A DNA stretch of 64,000 nucleotides from Candidatus Leptovillus gracilis (GTDB lineage Bacteria > Chloroflexota > Anaerolineae > Promineifilales > Promineifilaceae), in NCBI GenBank assembly GCA_016716065.1, contig JADJXA010000001.1, positions 310,001-374,000 of the forward strand. The letters are read 5' to 3'. The first letter of the stretch is position 1; the number at the start of each line of letters is the position of its first letter. Below, one piece after another: positions 8,533-17,071 of this stretch. A model generated the notes under the pieces. The model ran no database searches. It had not been told where the DNA came from and saw only the letters and a list, made by a program, of their open reading frames with translations. The position numbers and the translations under genes were made by a program.

Positions 8533-9865
8533 GGTCGGCCACCTCCCATTCGCTAAAGCCAGACATTTCGTCGAGGGGCGGAAGCTGCAAGGAGACCTCT
8601 GACACGCCCAAATCGGCCATCGCTTCGATGCGGATGGGTGTGTCGCCGACGACGACGACTTCATGCTCCACCGGCGGCCGACCGAGGACGCTAAAGACCA
8701 ACCCGCTGAGGGTATCGGCCTCGGTGGGCAGGTTAAGTTCCAGGTATTCGTTGACGTCGGCCACCAGCAGGTCACCGCGGAGGTAGACACGGCCGTTTTG
8801 GTCCCGTGCGATCAGCGCCATTTCATCATCAAACTCATCTTGCAGCTCGCCAAAAATCTCCTCAATCAAATCTTCAAAGGTGATCAGCCCGGCCGTGCCG
8901 CCATATTCATCAAATACAATCGCCAGATATTTGCGGTCTACGTTCAGCTTTTGCCACAAGTCGGCCACCGGCATCGTCTCCGGCACGTAAATCACTTCGC
9001 GCAATACCGAACGCACATCGCCTTCGCCCGCCAGATAGAGGCGAAACAGGTCCTTGACGTGGACAAACCCGATGATCTCGTCAATGGATTTTTTGTAGAT
9101 GGGAATGCGCGAGAAACCTTCGGCAATCGCCAGGTTGAGAACCTCTTCGATAGGGCTGTCGGCCGGGGCGCCCACCAACCGGGTGCGATGCACCATTACC
9201 TGCCGCGCATGGAGATCGCGCAGGCGGAAGGCGTTGCGCAGCATTTGCCGTTCTTCGTCGTCTAGCAGGCCACTTTCGTGGCTTTCTGTCACCAGCAGTT
9301 CGATCTCTTCCGCGGAGTGGGCCTGAATGCCCTCTTTGGGCCGGTGACCGATAATACGCAGCACCAGGTTGCCACTGCCGTTGAACAGCCAGATTAACGG
9401 CCGTAACAACACCAACGAGACGCGCATCGGTACAACAAGCGCCAGGGCAACGCTTTCCGGGTACTGAATGGCTACCGATTTGGGGAACAATTCGCCCAAA
9501 ACCACTTGCAACATGGTAATCACGGCCAGCACCACCACAAACGCCAGCGATTGGGCGGCCGTTTCATTGCCGGCGATGAAGCCTAACGGTTCCACCAGAT
9601 AACCGGCAATTACGTTCTGCCCGTAAGCGCCCAATACCAGCGAAGAGATGGTGATGCCGATCTGGCAGGCAGCCACATACGTGTCTATGGCGGCCGTGTC
9701 TTCCATAATGGGCCACAACATTTGGGCCATTTTGTTGCCGCTGCTCGCCAACTGGCTGATGCGCGTGCGGCGCGCCGACACGGTGGCAAACTCCGCTGCG
9801 ACATACAAGCCGTTGATGAAAATCATCAGGGCAACGGCAGCAATAATGACAATAACTGTAGACAT
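8525..9865 (-). CDS. CNNM/CorC-type membrane protein with CBS pair and CorC_HlyC domain (first of pair)
   Basis: 446 residues. The start MSTVIVIIAAVALMIFING leads into a DUF21/CNNM membrane domain (LYVAAEFATVSARRTRISQLA; GITISSLVLGAYGQ; LGELFPKSVAIQYPE). This is followed by a CBS pair (ARQVMVHRTRLVGAP..., IVFDEYGGTAGLITFEDLIEE) and a CorC_HlyC domain (VNEYLELNLPTEADTLSGLV). It is clearly paralogous to the gene it overlaps downstream. Tandem CNNM-type genes are common, and the two products may form hetero-oligomers, which is an inference. No promoter with good spacing was recognised upstream. Confidence 0.88.
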   Translation of the reverse strand: MSTVIVIIAAVALMIFINGLYVAAEFATVSARRTRISQLASSGNKMAQMLWPIMEDTAAIDTYVAACQIGITISSLVLGAYGQNVIAGYLVEPLGFIAGNETAAQSLAFVVVLAVITMLQVVLGELFPKSVAIQYPESVALALVVPMRVSLVLLRPLIWLFNGSGNLVLRIIGHRPKEGIQAHSAEEIELLVTESHESGLLDDEERQMLRNAFRLRDLHARQVMVHRTRLVGAPADSPIEEVLNLAIAEGFSRIPIYKKSIDEIIGFVHVKDLFRLYLAGEGDVRSVLREVIYVPETMPVADLWQKLNVDRKYLAIVFDEYGGTAGLITFEDLIEEIFGELQDEFDDEMALIARDQNGRVYLRGDLLVADVNEYLELNLPTEADTLSGLVFSVLGRPPVEHEVVVVGDTPIRIEAMADLGVSEVSLQLPPLDEMSGFSEWEVADHE

Positions 9866-10597
9866 GTTCCTTTATCAGCCTGAATACGAAAGATAATGCG
9901 TGGGGGTATCGTCGTTAATTGTGACCACCCATGATTTTTGTCATGGACGAAACAGCGGCAGGCGGCAGCAAAATGCAAAACCTCCGGCTGCATTCAAAGT
10001 TTATTGCCAATCTTTGTCTGGAAGAGTACCTGGCAGGGTGAGGCGGTTCAGAAAGTGGTTCAGTCAAGACTGGCGCTCCCGGACAGCCCCGACAAAATGT
10101 TTGAGCATTGGTATGGTTTGAGCGGCGGATGTTTCCGTCATGGAATATTCGCGTTTAAGCGATTCTTTTTTTGCCGTCTGACCGCAAAAAAATCAGTATC
10201 AATCAACATTGCTAAGCATACGATTCAACATTTACCCTGTTGGGACTGTGAAAGATTATAAAACAGCGCCAGAGATTGGTCAACGTCTGTGGTTGGCGGC
10301 CGGCAATTCCCAACCTGACAACTTCGGCTAACCTCTGACCACCACCAAATTTACGCGAAAGCGTGCATAACACAATCTTTGCAGTTTTAGTACCATTTAC
10401 TTTTTTCGGTATGGTTCACTTCTGCCGAAACGATCTTTACAATTTTATGTCATGCTGCGGCCCTCCTCAGCATCTCTTTGCACGAGGCTGTAGGGATTCT
10501 TCGCTCCGCAGGCTCCGCTCAGAATGACATATTCGGGGCAAATTTTGTTAAGGACATTTTTGTCTTTCTGAACATGGCAATTATTCTAATGCCAACA
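9866..10597. other. 730-bp intergenic region
   Basis: I see no supportable gene here. Short open frames exist around 9900-10260, but they lack ribosome-binding sites, have unlike composition on both strands and resemble no family. The right part is occupied by a MITE-like inverted-repeat element (10405-10580). The left part should hold the promoter of the CBS gene pair. Confidence 0.5.
10405..10580. mobile_element. MITE-like inverted-repeat element, copy 1
   Basis: The left tip (TTCGGTATGGTTCA, then CGATCTTTACAATTTT) and the right tip read in reverse complement (TGCCATGTTCAG, then TGTCCTTAACAAAATTT) are imperfect inverted repeats of about 40 bp. Inside lies a second inverted pair, TGTCATGCTG on the left and CAGAATGACA on the right. 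The order and spacing match the element at 33983-34177. It has no coding capacity, so if mobile it would need a transposase in trans. Boundaries are approximate. Confidence 0.55.
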
Positions 10598-11233
10598 TTA
10601 GATTGATACCAGCAGCACCAGGCCAGAAATATCGCCGAGCAGGTGCGCCAGCCAGACCACCCAAAGATTGTTGCGGCGGGCAAACATCACACCGTACAGG
10701 ATGGAATCGAAAACTATCAGGCCGGTGTCCATTAAGACAACAAGCCCTGGCCCTGGGGCGAAATGCGCCAGCCCAAACAGGAGCGAAGCCACCCCCACTG
10801 CCGCCGGGATACCGATAAACGGAGTCAGCCGTCCCTGTATCAGCGTCCGATAAGTCATTTCCTCGCCCACCAGGGAAATTGCCAGCAGGGGCAGCAGTAC
10901 ACCCCAGGAAATACCAGTCTCAAACGGCAGGCGTGCCTGAACATGCGCCAGGAAAGCAGGGAAAAACGCTTTGGCCCACAAAACAGTCAGGGGTTGGATG
11001 ACAAAGCCCAACAGGACGAACAAAACCCAGTTGGCGCGTAAATCGGCCCCAAAGGTACGGCCGTTGAAGCCCAATTCGCCCCAGGTACGCTGGCGTAGCT
11101 GACGTTCGATCAACAGGTACACGACCGGCAAGAGCGCAAAGAACGTCTTGGCCGAAGGAATGAGCAGCATTCCCAACAGGGTAACAGCAGTAACAGCAAC
11201 GGTCTCGATAAGGATTCGATATTTTTTAATCAA
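10598..11233 (-). CDS. CPBP-family (CAAX-like/Abi) intramembrane metalloprotease
   Basis: 211 residues with about six membrane helices. The start at 11233 has AGAAGGAG upstream. The family signature is complete: E124-E125-x3-R129 in GEEMTYRTL, a histidine in FGLAHF (H157), and a further H/D pair in AHLLGD near the C-terminus. These polar residues line the active site of glutamic-type CPBP intramembrane proteases, relatives of Rce1. Bacterial members are often linked to bacteriocin immunity or processing of small peptides. It is the last gene of the glycosyltransferase/acyltransferase block controlled from the LAL-type element at 13.4 kb. A role in maturing or resisting a product of this cluster is possible but inferred. 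Confidence 0.85.
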   Translation of the reverse strand: MIKKYRILIETVAVTAVTLLGMLLIPSAKTFFALLPVVYLLIERQLRQRTWGELGFNGRTFGADLRANWVLFVLLGFVIQPLTVLWAKAFFPAFLAHVQARLPFETGISWGVLLPLLAISLVGEEMTYRTLIQGRLTPFIGIPAAVGVASLLFGLAHFAPGPGLVVLMDTGLIVFDSILYGVMFARRNNLWVVWLAHLLGDISGLVLLVSI

Positions 11234-11267
11234 TCCACACTCCTTCTAGAATCTGCAATCAAATAAT

Positions 11268-12083
11268 TCATCGTCCGGTTCCAGCACAATGACCTGGTTC
11301 AGGAAACTCGTCCCAAACCAGCCTGCCTTCAATGAATTCCTTCAAGGTTTGGGCAAAACGGGCGGCGGGAGCGCCGTCCACAATATCGTGGTCAAAACTG
11401 ATGGTTATGCAAAGAACCTGGCGGGTTTCTACCACACCGTTGACCATTGCCAGCCGCTGTGCGATGCCGCCGAGGGTAATCTGAAGCGTATGGTTGGAAA
11501 CCGGAATTCCCCATCCACCCCCCTGCCCAAACATACCCACCGAGGTCAGGGAGACCGTCCCGTTCATTTCCTTTAGCCAGTGTGGATTCTTGAACAAAAT
11601 CCGCAAAAAGAGGCGCCTGATAAATCCGGGCAGCCAGACAAACCAGCCGATGAATTTTCCCTCTTTACCCTCGGCGTGATCGGCCTGGAATGCCCGAATT
11701 TCGTTGTGAATTTGCCGCAGCGTCTTTTTGTTCACGGCGCGGATGATGTGGGGGCGAATAATTTTTTGACCAGCCACTTCGACTTCAAACATTGTGTTGA
11801 CATCTACATCGTCAAAGATGATCAGTTTTCCCCGCCAGGTGCGGTAAGCCTGTATAGATTTGTCTTTGTCAATCGCCCGACCCAGGCCGGCTATGATAAC
11901 GGCCGTAAAAGAGATTCCCTCGCCGGTCTGGGTGCGATGTTCATGAATCAACCGGCGCGCCTCGGTGACGTCCATCTCGAACAGGCCGTGGACAAGGTGT
12001 TTCTGGCGGCCCAGCCGCCCGCCATCTTCCATCAGACGGCGGATTTTGGGGAAAGGAAGAACCTGGTAATTTGCGTTTGTCAT
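11268..12083 (-). CDS. 2-oxoacid dehydrogenase E2 catalytic-domain / CAT-fold acyltransferase, stand-alone
   Basis: 271 residues beginning MTNANYQVLPFPKIRR. The ATG at 12083 is 2 nt past the glycosyltransferase stop, so the two are translationally coupled. The protein is one domain of the chloramphenicol acetyltransferase/E2 fold. It has the catalytic HxxxDG motif (SFDHDIVDGAPAARF near residue 230) and the preceding G-x-P substrate strand, but no lipoyl domain and no E1-binding domain. Such stand-alone proteins are not part of a dehydrogenase complex and are presumed to acylate small molecules or glycolipids. The direct link to an MGT-type glycosyltransferase suggests modification of a glycosylated metabolite. 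The substrate cannot be read from the sequence. Confidence 0.82.
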   Translation of the reverse strand: MTNANYQVLPFPKIRRLMEDGGRLGRQKHLVHGLFEMDVTEARRLIHEHRTQTGEGISFTAVIIAGLGRAIDKDKSIQAYRTWRGKLIIFDDVDVNTMFEVEVAGQKIIRPHIIRAVNKKTLRQIHNEIRAFQADHAEGKEGKFIGWFVWLPGFIRRLFLRILFKNPHWLKEMNGTVSLTSVGMFGQGGGWGIPVSNHTLQITLGGIAQRLAMVNGVVETRQVLCITISFDHDIVDGAPAARFAQTLKEFIEGRLVWDEFPEPGHCAGTGR

Positions 12084-12085
12084 GC

Positions 12086-13345
12086 TTATGCTCCCAAATA
12101 GTGTCTGACGATTTTGACGGCGCTGCCCACGCCATCTTCCCTGCGGATGGCTCGCCCGACAGCTTCCGCCCGCTGCTTCATCACCGAATCGGAAACCGCG
12201 CTGTGAATGGCTTGCGCCAATTTGGCGGACGTCAACCTGTTGGCTCTGATCGGCTCCGGCCCCGCGCCCAATCCGCGGACTCGCTTGCCCCAGAAAAGTT
12301 GGTCCACGATGAAGGGGACAATCACGCCGGGCGCGCCGGCGCGCAGCCCCTCCGCCGTCGTCCCCGCGCCGCCGTGGTGAACAACCACCGACATGCGCGG
12401 AAACAGCCAGCCATGCGGCGCCGCGCCCAGAATAAATACATCCTGTGGTACATTCAGCACATTCATGCCGCCCCATCCGGTGGCAAGAATGCCTCGCTGG
12501 CCGCTCTTTGCCAGGGCTTCCAGCACAATTCCTGCAAAGTGCTGCGGGTTGCGCCCCGCCATGCTGCCAAATCCGACATAAACCGGCGGTTTGCCCCGAC
12601 TGAGAAACGCTTCCAATTCGGCGGGTGGCTGCCAGGTGGCTTGCGCCGCCTGAAACCAGTACCCGGTAAGATGCACATTTCCCGGCCAATCCCTGGGCTG
12701 GGGGATGACTGACGGACTGTAAGCGCCTAACAGGGGCACGGAGGTCAGGACGCGCTGAAAATCGGCGCTGTGCAACGGCCGTAATCCAAATCGTTGGCGA
12801 AATTGGTTGACAAACGGCCGATACCACTGCCAGATGACCGCCATCATGGCAAACCCGGAGAGGCGGTTGTGCAGCCTGCCTAAATCCTTTTGTATAGGCC
12901 AGCCAGGAGCGGGAAAATCCCCTGTCGGCAGTACCGGGGTCGGCTCGACCAGGATGAGCGGAATGCCGCGTATCTCAGCAATCGTTTGCCCGAAGGGAGC
13001 GAATACGGCCAGGGTGATGAGCGCATCGGCATGGCGGCACGCTTCCAATACGTCTTCCGCCATTTGCAGCGCAATTGGCCCCAGCATTTTGCGCATGGCA
13101 AGGATGGATTGGAAGGGATTGGCGCCACCCGTTTCCATATACTTTTGCCCCGTTTCGCCCGCCATGATTTGCTGCACGTCCCCGCGCAGGGGATGGAAGG
13201 GCAGCCCTTCCCCCTGAATCAGAGCGGCAAAGTTCTGTGGAGACGCCAGCAGGACATGCAAACCAGCCTGCTGCAAGCCCTTGCCTAACCGGATGCAGGG
13301 CTGAACGTCACCCTGGGAACCTGCGCCGAAGATGGTAACGCGCAT
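12086..13345 (-). CDS. MGT-family (GT1-type) glycosyltransferase
   Basis: 419 residues with the GT-B fold of UDP-glycosyltransferases. The N-terminal Rossmann-like start MRVTIFGAGSQGDVQPCIRL is typical of sterol-glucoside and macrolide-type transferases. The C-terminal donor-binding block carries HHGGAGTTAEGLRAG and PFIVDQLFWGKRV, which correspond to the conserved HxGxGT and nucleotide-sugar-binding segments. Enzymes of this type transfer a sugar to lipids or aglycones in the cytoplasm. It is first in a short operon with the CAT-fold acyltransferase and the CPBP protease. Its promoter carries the shared LAL-type element, with a predicted leader of about 60 nt. Confidence 0.88.
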   Translation of the reverse strand: MRVTIFGAGSQGDVQPCIRLGKGLQQAGLHVLLASPQNFAALIQGEGLPFHPLRGDVQQIMAGETGQKYMETGGANPFQSILAMRKMLGPIALQMAEDVLEACRHADALITLAVFAPFGQTIAEIRGIPLILVEPTPVLPTGDFPAPGWPIQKDLGRLHNRLSGFAMMAVIWQWYRPFVNQFRQRFGLRPLHSADFQRVLTSVPLLGAYSPSVIPQPRDWPGNVHLTGYWFQAAQATWQPPAELEAFLSRGKPPVYVGFGSMAGRNPQHFAGIVLEALAKSGQRGILATGWGGMNVLNVPQDVFILGAAPHGWLFPRMSVVVHHGGAGTTAEGLRAGAPGVIVPFIVDQLFWGKRVRGLGAGPEPIRANRLTSAKLAQAIHSAVSDSVMKQRAEAVGRAIRREDGVGSAVKIVRHYLGA

Positions 13346-13414
13346 TTGTAATCAACTCCTCTCATTCGGTCCATCCGAATCATCGCTCATAAAATCCTTG
13401 GTGAATATGTTGAC

Positions 13415-13482
13415 AGTATAGAGCGAAAAAGGGGGATGGTCGCCTACCGAAGGGTAGGGTTGAGGGTAGGTTTAGAGGCAGG
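13415..13482 (-). promoter_or_regulatory. Composite activator element and -10 box for the glycosyltransferase operon
   Basis: Read on the minus strand, three 12-bp direct repeats run head to tail: CCTGCCTCTAAA (13482-13471), CCTACCCTCAAC (13470-13459) and CCTACCCTTCGG (13458-13447). The third continues into TAGGCG, making the palindrome CCTACC-cttc-GGTAGG. After 20 bp comes TATACT (13420-13415), a good -10 box, with no -35 match. The same layout recurs at 22324-22392. It lies between the LAL1 stop and the glycosyltransferase start. Direct-repeat sites of this kind are known for MalT; that LAL1 or LAL2 binds here is inferred. Confidence 0.7.
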
Positions 13483-13541
13483 TTTGGCGGTTGGAAAGTT
13501 GGCTAGATAGCTGAATAGTAGTTGGCAAACAAAGCAACAAA

Positions 13542-16202
13542 CTACTCAACCAATTCCAATTCTCGGGCGCGAACGATGGCCTGGGCGCGGTTGCTGGCCC
13601 CTAATTTTTGCAAGATGTTGTGGACGTGCCACTTGGCCGTGCCGGGGCTGATGAACAGTTCGTCGCCGATTTCCCGATTAGACAGCCCGGCGCAGAGCAG
13701 GCGCAGGACATTGGTTTCCTGTTCGCTCAGAGCGTCGGGAGGGGCTGGGATAACGGCCGTTCCCCCCAATTCACCCTGCAAAGCGGCCAACAACTCGTCT
13801 ACAAACGATGGGGCAGCGAGGCGGACAGAGGGCAGCAGGGCAGCCAGCGGCGCGCCTTCGTCCAAAAAAAGGCGCAGAAACCGCTCCGGCGCGGCCAACT
13901 GGAGGGCCTGGGAGAGGATGGCAACGGCCGTTCCTCGCTCCCCTTCGGCCTGCGCAATCAGCGCCAGCAAAATCAACGTCTCAATGTGCGTCCGCTGACG
14001 GCCGTCGGTCGTCGCTTTCTGCTGTACCGAGAGAATGAGGGATTTCGCCTGCGCCAGATCGCCGTGCGCCAGGAAGACCCGCGCCAGGGTCAGCGCCACA
14101 AACGCATCTGGCGACGGCGTGGGCGCAGCCTGATACGCCATCGCCCATTCCGCTGCCGCCTGTTTTTGGCCTAACCGCAGCTGCAAGCGGGCCAGGTGGG
14201 CGGCGGCCAACGTGGACAGACGCGGCATCCCATAGGTTTGCACAATGGCGGTTGCTTCCTGAATAGCGGCAAAGGCGCCGGACAGATTGTTTTGCGAGGT
14301 GCGCAGGCGCGTCAGGAAAGACAGCCCCCATACCACGTTGTCCGACACACTGCCCTGACGGGCCAGGGCGATGCCATCCTGCATAAGTTCTTCAGCGGCA
14401 CTCAACTCATTGCGCTCCAGGGCAATCCCGCCCAAAATAACCCTGGGCAGCCCTAGCAAGGCCAGCCCCTCCCGTTCCGCTACCTGCTCTGCCTGGCGGC
14501 AGGTTTGCTCGGCCAGCGTCAGCTGCCCCTGCGCGAGCTGCATCTGCGCGGCGGCGCAGCGGGCGTGGACTTCCAGAAAAAACACCCCTGCCGCCTGCGC
14601 TGTATCGGCTGATTGTAAATAGTTTTGTACAGAGCGCTCGGTTGCGCCGGAGAGTTCATAGGCCAGCCCCAGACTGTAAAAAGCGCGGGCGTGGGGCAGG
14701 CGATTGTCCGGTGCGAGGTGCGCCTGGGCGAAGGTTGTCTGCTCAACGGCTTGCGCCACATCCCCGCGCACGGCGGCGATGGCGCCGCGATAGAGGGCGG
14801 CCAGCGCCAGCAGCTGTCCCGTAACGGCCGTTTCTGGCACGGTTTTGACGGATTGCTCCGTCTGGTCAATATACCTTTCCGCCAGATCATAACGCTTTGC
14901 CAGGTAAAGAATGCGCGAGGCTTGCAGGCTTAACTGCGGACGGCTTTGCAGGGTTTGGAGCGGCAGCCCGTCCAGCCAGGACGTGAGCAAGGCCACGTGG
15001 CCGCCCGACCATGTCGTATCATTCAGCAAGGCTCGCTCGATGACAGCGGCGGCAAAATCAGTGTCGCCGCTGGCCAGGGCATAACGCACCGCCTCAAAGA
15101 TCAGCTCATTGGCCTCATGCCACAGGGCGGCTTTTTGGTAAAGCGCCGCGACTTCGGACCTGTCCAGTCCGGCGCGCAAATAATCGGCAAAAAGATGGTG
15201 GTAGCGGAACCAGTCGCGGGCGTCGTCCAGGGGGATGAGGAAGAGGTTGGCCTGCTCCAGCCGCTGCAAAATAGCCTGGCTGTTGGGGCGACCGGTAAGG
15301 GATTGGCAGAGGGGGGCGTTGAAGCGGTCGAGAACGGCCGTTGCCCGCAAAAACTCACGTATCTCCACCGACTGCTGCCCCAATACTTCTTCCGCCAGAT
15401 AGTCGAAGACATAGCGGTGGCTGCCGCCAAAAGCGCGGATGAACGCCTCGGTTTGGGCCGCGCTGCGCCCTTGCAAGGAGAGCGCCGCCAGCTGCAGGCT
15501 GGCAATCCAGCCCTCGGTGCGCCCTTCCAGCGCCGCCACCCAATCGGGCGGCAGATCTAACTGCATCGCCTGGTTGAAGAATCGAGTCGCTTCTTCGACA
15601 GTAAAGCGCAAATCCTGGGCGCGAACTTCCGTCATCTCGCCGCGCACGCGCAGACGGGGCAGCGGCAAGGGCGGGTCTTCGCGGCTGATGAGCAGCAGAT
15701 GGCAGGCGGGCGGCAGATGTTCCAGCAGCAGGTTGAGCAGCTCGTGGCTGAGGGGTTGGCGGATTTTGTGGTAGTCGTCGAGAGCGAGGAGGAAACGGCC
15801 GTTGGTTCCCCCGGTCATCTCTTGCCCCATTTGCGCCAAATCATGGCATAAACCAGCGGCGATTTCCTCAATGGGCGGCAGGTGCGGTGCATCCAGGGCC
15901 GTCCGCAACTGGGCGCCGGCCCCATCCGCTGCTTTTTGCAGGGCCAGCAGCAGATAAGCGAGAAAACGGCTGAACTCATTGTCCTGCTCATCCAGAGAGA
16001 GCCAGGCGATGGGCAGCGCCGCCTGACGCACCCACTCAGCCGCCACCGTTGTCTTGCCGTAGCCAGCCGGGGCGGAGATGAGCGTCAATTTACGGCCGGT
16101 CAGTAAACCTTGCTGTAACCGTTCGCCCAGACGGGGCCGGGTCACCCCGTTCGGGCGCGCGAGGGGCAGGTGACATTTGGTGTGCAGAATCTGAGTCGCC
16201 AT
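13542..16202 (-). CDS. LAL-family (MalT-like) LuxR transcriptional activator, LAL1
   Basis: 886 residues. The N-terminal STAND-type ATPase has Walker A APAGYGKTT at residues 44-52 and an LLALDDY Walker B-like strand, followed by a winged-helix region. The middle is a long TPR-like helical array (~360-810) that usually senses ligands or partners. The C-terminus is a LuxR helix-turn-helix (LSEQETNVLRLLCAGLSNRE ... AKWHVHNILQKLGASNR). These proteins are ATP-dependent activators that oligomerise on direct repeats. It is strongly similar over its whole length to LAL2 at 22.4-25.1 kb, including the first 45 residues and the promoter. It sits between the ABC exporter genes and the glycosyltransferase operon, so local regulation is likely. 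Confidence 0.93.
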   Translation of the reverse strand: MATQILHTKCHLPLARPNGVTRPRLGERLQQGLLTGRKLTLISAPAGYGKTTVAAEWVRQAALPIAWLSLDEQDNEFSRFLAYLLLALQKAADGAGAQLRTALDAPHLPPIEEIAAGLCHDLAQMGQEMTGGTNGRFLLALDDYHKIRQPLSHELLNLLLEHLPPACHLLLISREDPPLPLPRLRVRGEMTEVRAQDLRFTVEEATRFFNQAMQLDLPPDWVAALEGRTEGWIASLQLAALSLQGRSAAQTEAFIRAFGGSHRYVFDYLAEEVLGQQSVEIREFLRATAVLDRFNAPLCQSLTGRPNSQAILQRLEQANLFLIPLDDARDWFRYHHLFADYLRAGLDRSEVAALYQKAALWHEANELIFEAVRYALASGDTDFAAAVIERALLNDTTWSGGHVALLTSWLDGLPLQTLQSRPQLSLQASRILYLAKRYDLAERYIDQTEQSVKTVPETAVTGQLLALAALYRGAIAAVRGDVAQAVEQTTFAQAHLAPDNRLPHARAFYSLGLAYELSGATERSVQNYLQSADTAQAAGVFFLEVHARCAAAQMQLAQGQLTLAEQTCRQAEQVAEREGLALLGLPRVILGGIALERNELSAAEELMQDGIALARQGSVSDNVVWGLSFLTRLRTSQNNLSGAFAAIQEATAIVQTYGMPRLSTLAAAHLARLQLRLGQKQAAAEWAMAYQAAPTPSPDAFVALTLARVFLAHGDLAQAKSLILSVQQKATTDGRQRTHIETLILLALIAQAEGERGTAVAILSQALQLAAPERFLRLFLDEGAPLAALLPSVRLAAPSFVDELLAALQGELGGTAVIPAPPDALSEQETNVLRLLCAGLSNREIGDELFISPGTAKWHVHNILQKLGASNRAQAIVRARELELVE

Positions 16203-16208
16203 GCCTAA

Positions 16209-16237
16209 AGCATAAACGGGATACAGCTTTGCGGCAA
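16209..16237 (-). promoter_or_regulatory. Promoter of LAL1, apparently leaderless
   Basis: Minus strand: TTGCCG (16237-16232), 17-bp spacer, TATGCT (16214-16209), then only 6 nt (TTAGGC) before the ATG at 16202. A start point 6-7 nt after the -10 box would fall on the A of the start codon, and no Shine-Dalgarno sequence is present. The LAL2 gene has the same arrangement with the same spacings. Confidence 0.7.
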
Positions 16238-16303
16238 CATCACCCTTTGCGGCCTGCTATCATTTACTGAACCAGGCGAATCAGCAGGAAGATCAAGAAA
16301 GCC

Positions 16304-17068
16304 TCAGTATTTCATCTCGGCTAACCAGGAGGTGAGACGTTCTTCGCGGGCCTTGAGGTCGTCGCCCTCTTCATCGTATGCGCCAGCCAAATACTCTCCC
16401 GCAATTTTGCCATCGAACATGCACAGCACCCGCTCGGTTTTGGCGGCCACTTTGACATCATGCGTCACCAACAGGATCGTTGTGCCGCTCCGATGAATCT
16501 CAGCCAGCAGCCCCATGATTTCGTTGGCCGCTTTCGAGTTCAACGCGCCCGTCGGTTCGTCGCCAAAGATAATCTTGGGTTGCCTCATCAGGGCGCGGCA
16601 GATGCCCACCCGTTGGAGTTGGCCTCCTGAAACCTGGGTAATGTCCCGCTTCTCCAGTTCAGCGATGTCTGCTCTTTGCATGAGCGACCTGGCTTTGGTG
16701 ACAACCTGACCGTTCTTTCCCCGCTGGTCACGCATGGACGGCAGGATGATGTTGTCGAGGATGTTGAGGTTTTTCAACAGCGTCGGCTGCTGAAAAACAA
16801 ACCCCATTTTTGTGCGGCGGATGTCGGCCAGCTCATTTTCCCGGAGCGCGGCCAAATCCTGGCCGTCAAAGATCACTTTCCCCGCGTCCAGGCCATCCAT
16901 GCCGCTCAGGGCAAACAGCAGCGTGGATTTGCCCGAACCGGATGGCCCCATCACCGCAACAAACTCGCCTTCATGAATGTCAACGGATACCCCGTCGAGA
17001 ACGCGCCGCTTCTCCTCGCCCGCGCCAAACGATTTGACGATATTTTCGCCGGCAATTATCTTGTTCAT
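16304..17068 (-). CDS. ABC transporter ATP-binding protein (MacB/LolD type)
   Basis: 254 residues. Walker A GPSGSGKST, Q-loop region VFQQPTLL, signature VSGGQLQRVG, Walker B IIFGDEPTGAL and the switch histidine in LLVTHDVK are all present and intact. The class is the one paired with FtsX-like permeases (LolD, MacB, BceA/YxdL), which use ATP to drive mechanotransmission or export, not import. It starts 3 nt after the permease stop, so the two form one transporter. The C-terminal ~30 residues (YDEEGDDLKAREERLTSWL) are an acidic helical tail. It ends the operon; LAL1 follows after 100 bp with its own promoter. Confidence 0.93.
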   Translation of the reverse strand: MNKIIAGENIVKSFGAGEEKRRVLDGVSVDIHEGEFVAVMGPSGSGKSTLLFALSGMDGLDAGKVIFDGQDLAALRENELADIRRTKMGFVFQQPTLLKNLNILDNIILPSMRDQRGKNGQVVTKARSLMQRADIAELEKRDITQVSGGQLQRVGICRALMRQPKIIFGDEPTGALNSKAANEIMGLLAEIHRSGTTILLVTHDVKVAAKTERVLCMFDGKIAGEYLAGAYDEEGDDLKAREERLTSWLAEMKY

Positions 17069-17071
17069 GGT

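Noticed and set aside
9900..10261. Short open frames in the intergenic region before the CPBP gene
   Set aside because: No ribosome-binding sites, no family features and frames in several phases. Treated as non-coding.
12084..12827. N-terminal extension of the CAT-fold acyltransferase through the glycosyltransferase region
   Set aside because: The extension is a shadow of the glycosyltransferase gene in another frame. The ATG at 12083 gives the family-typical start.
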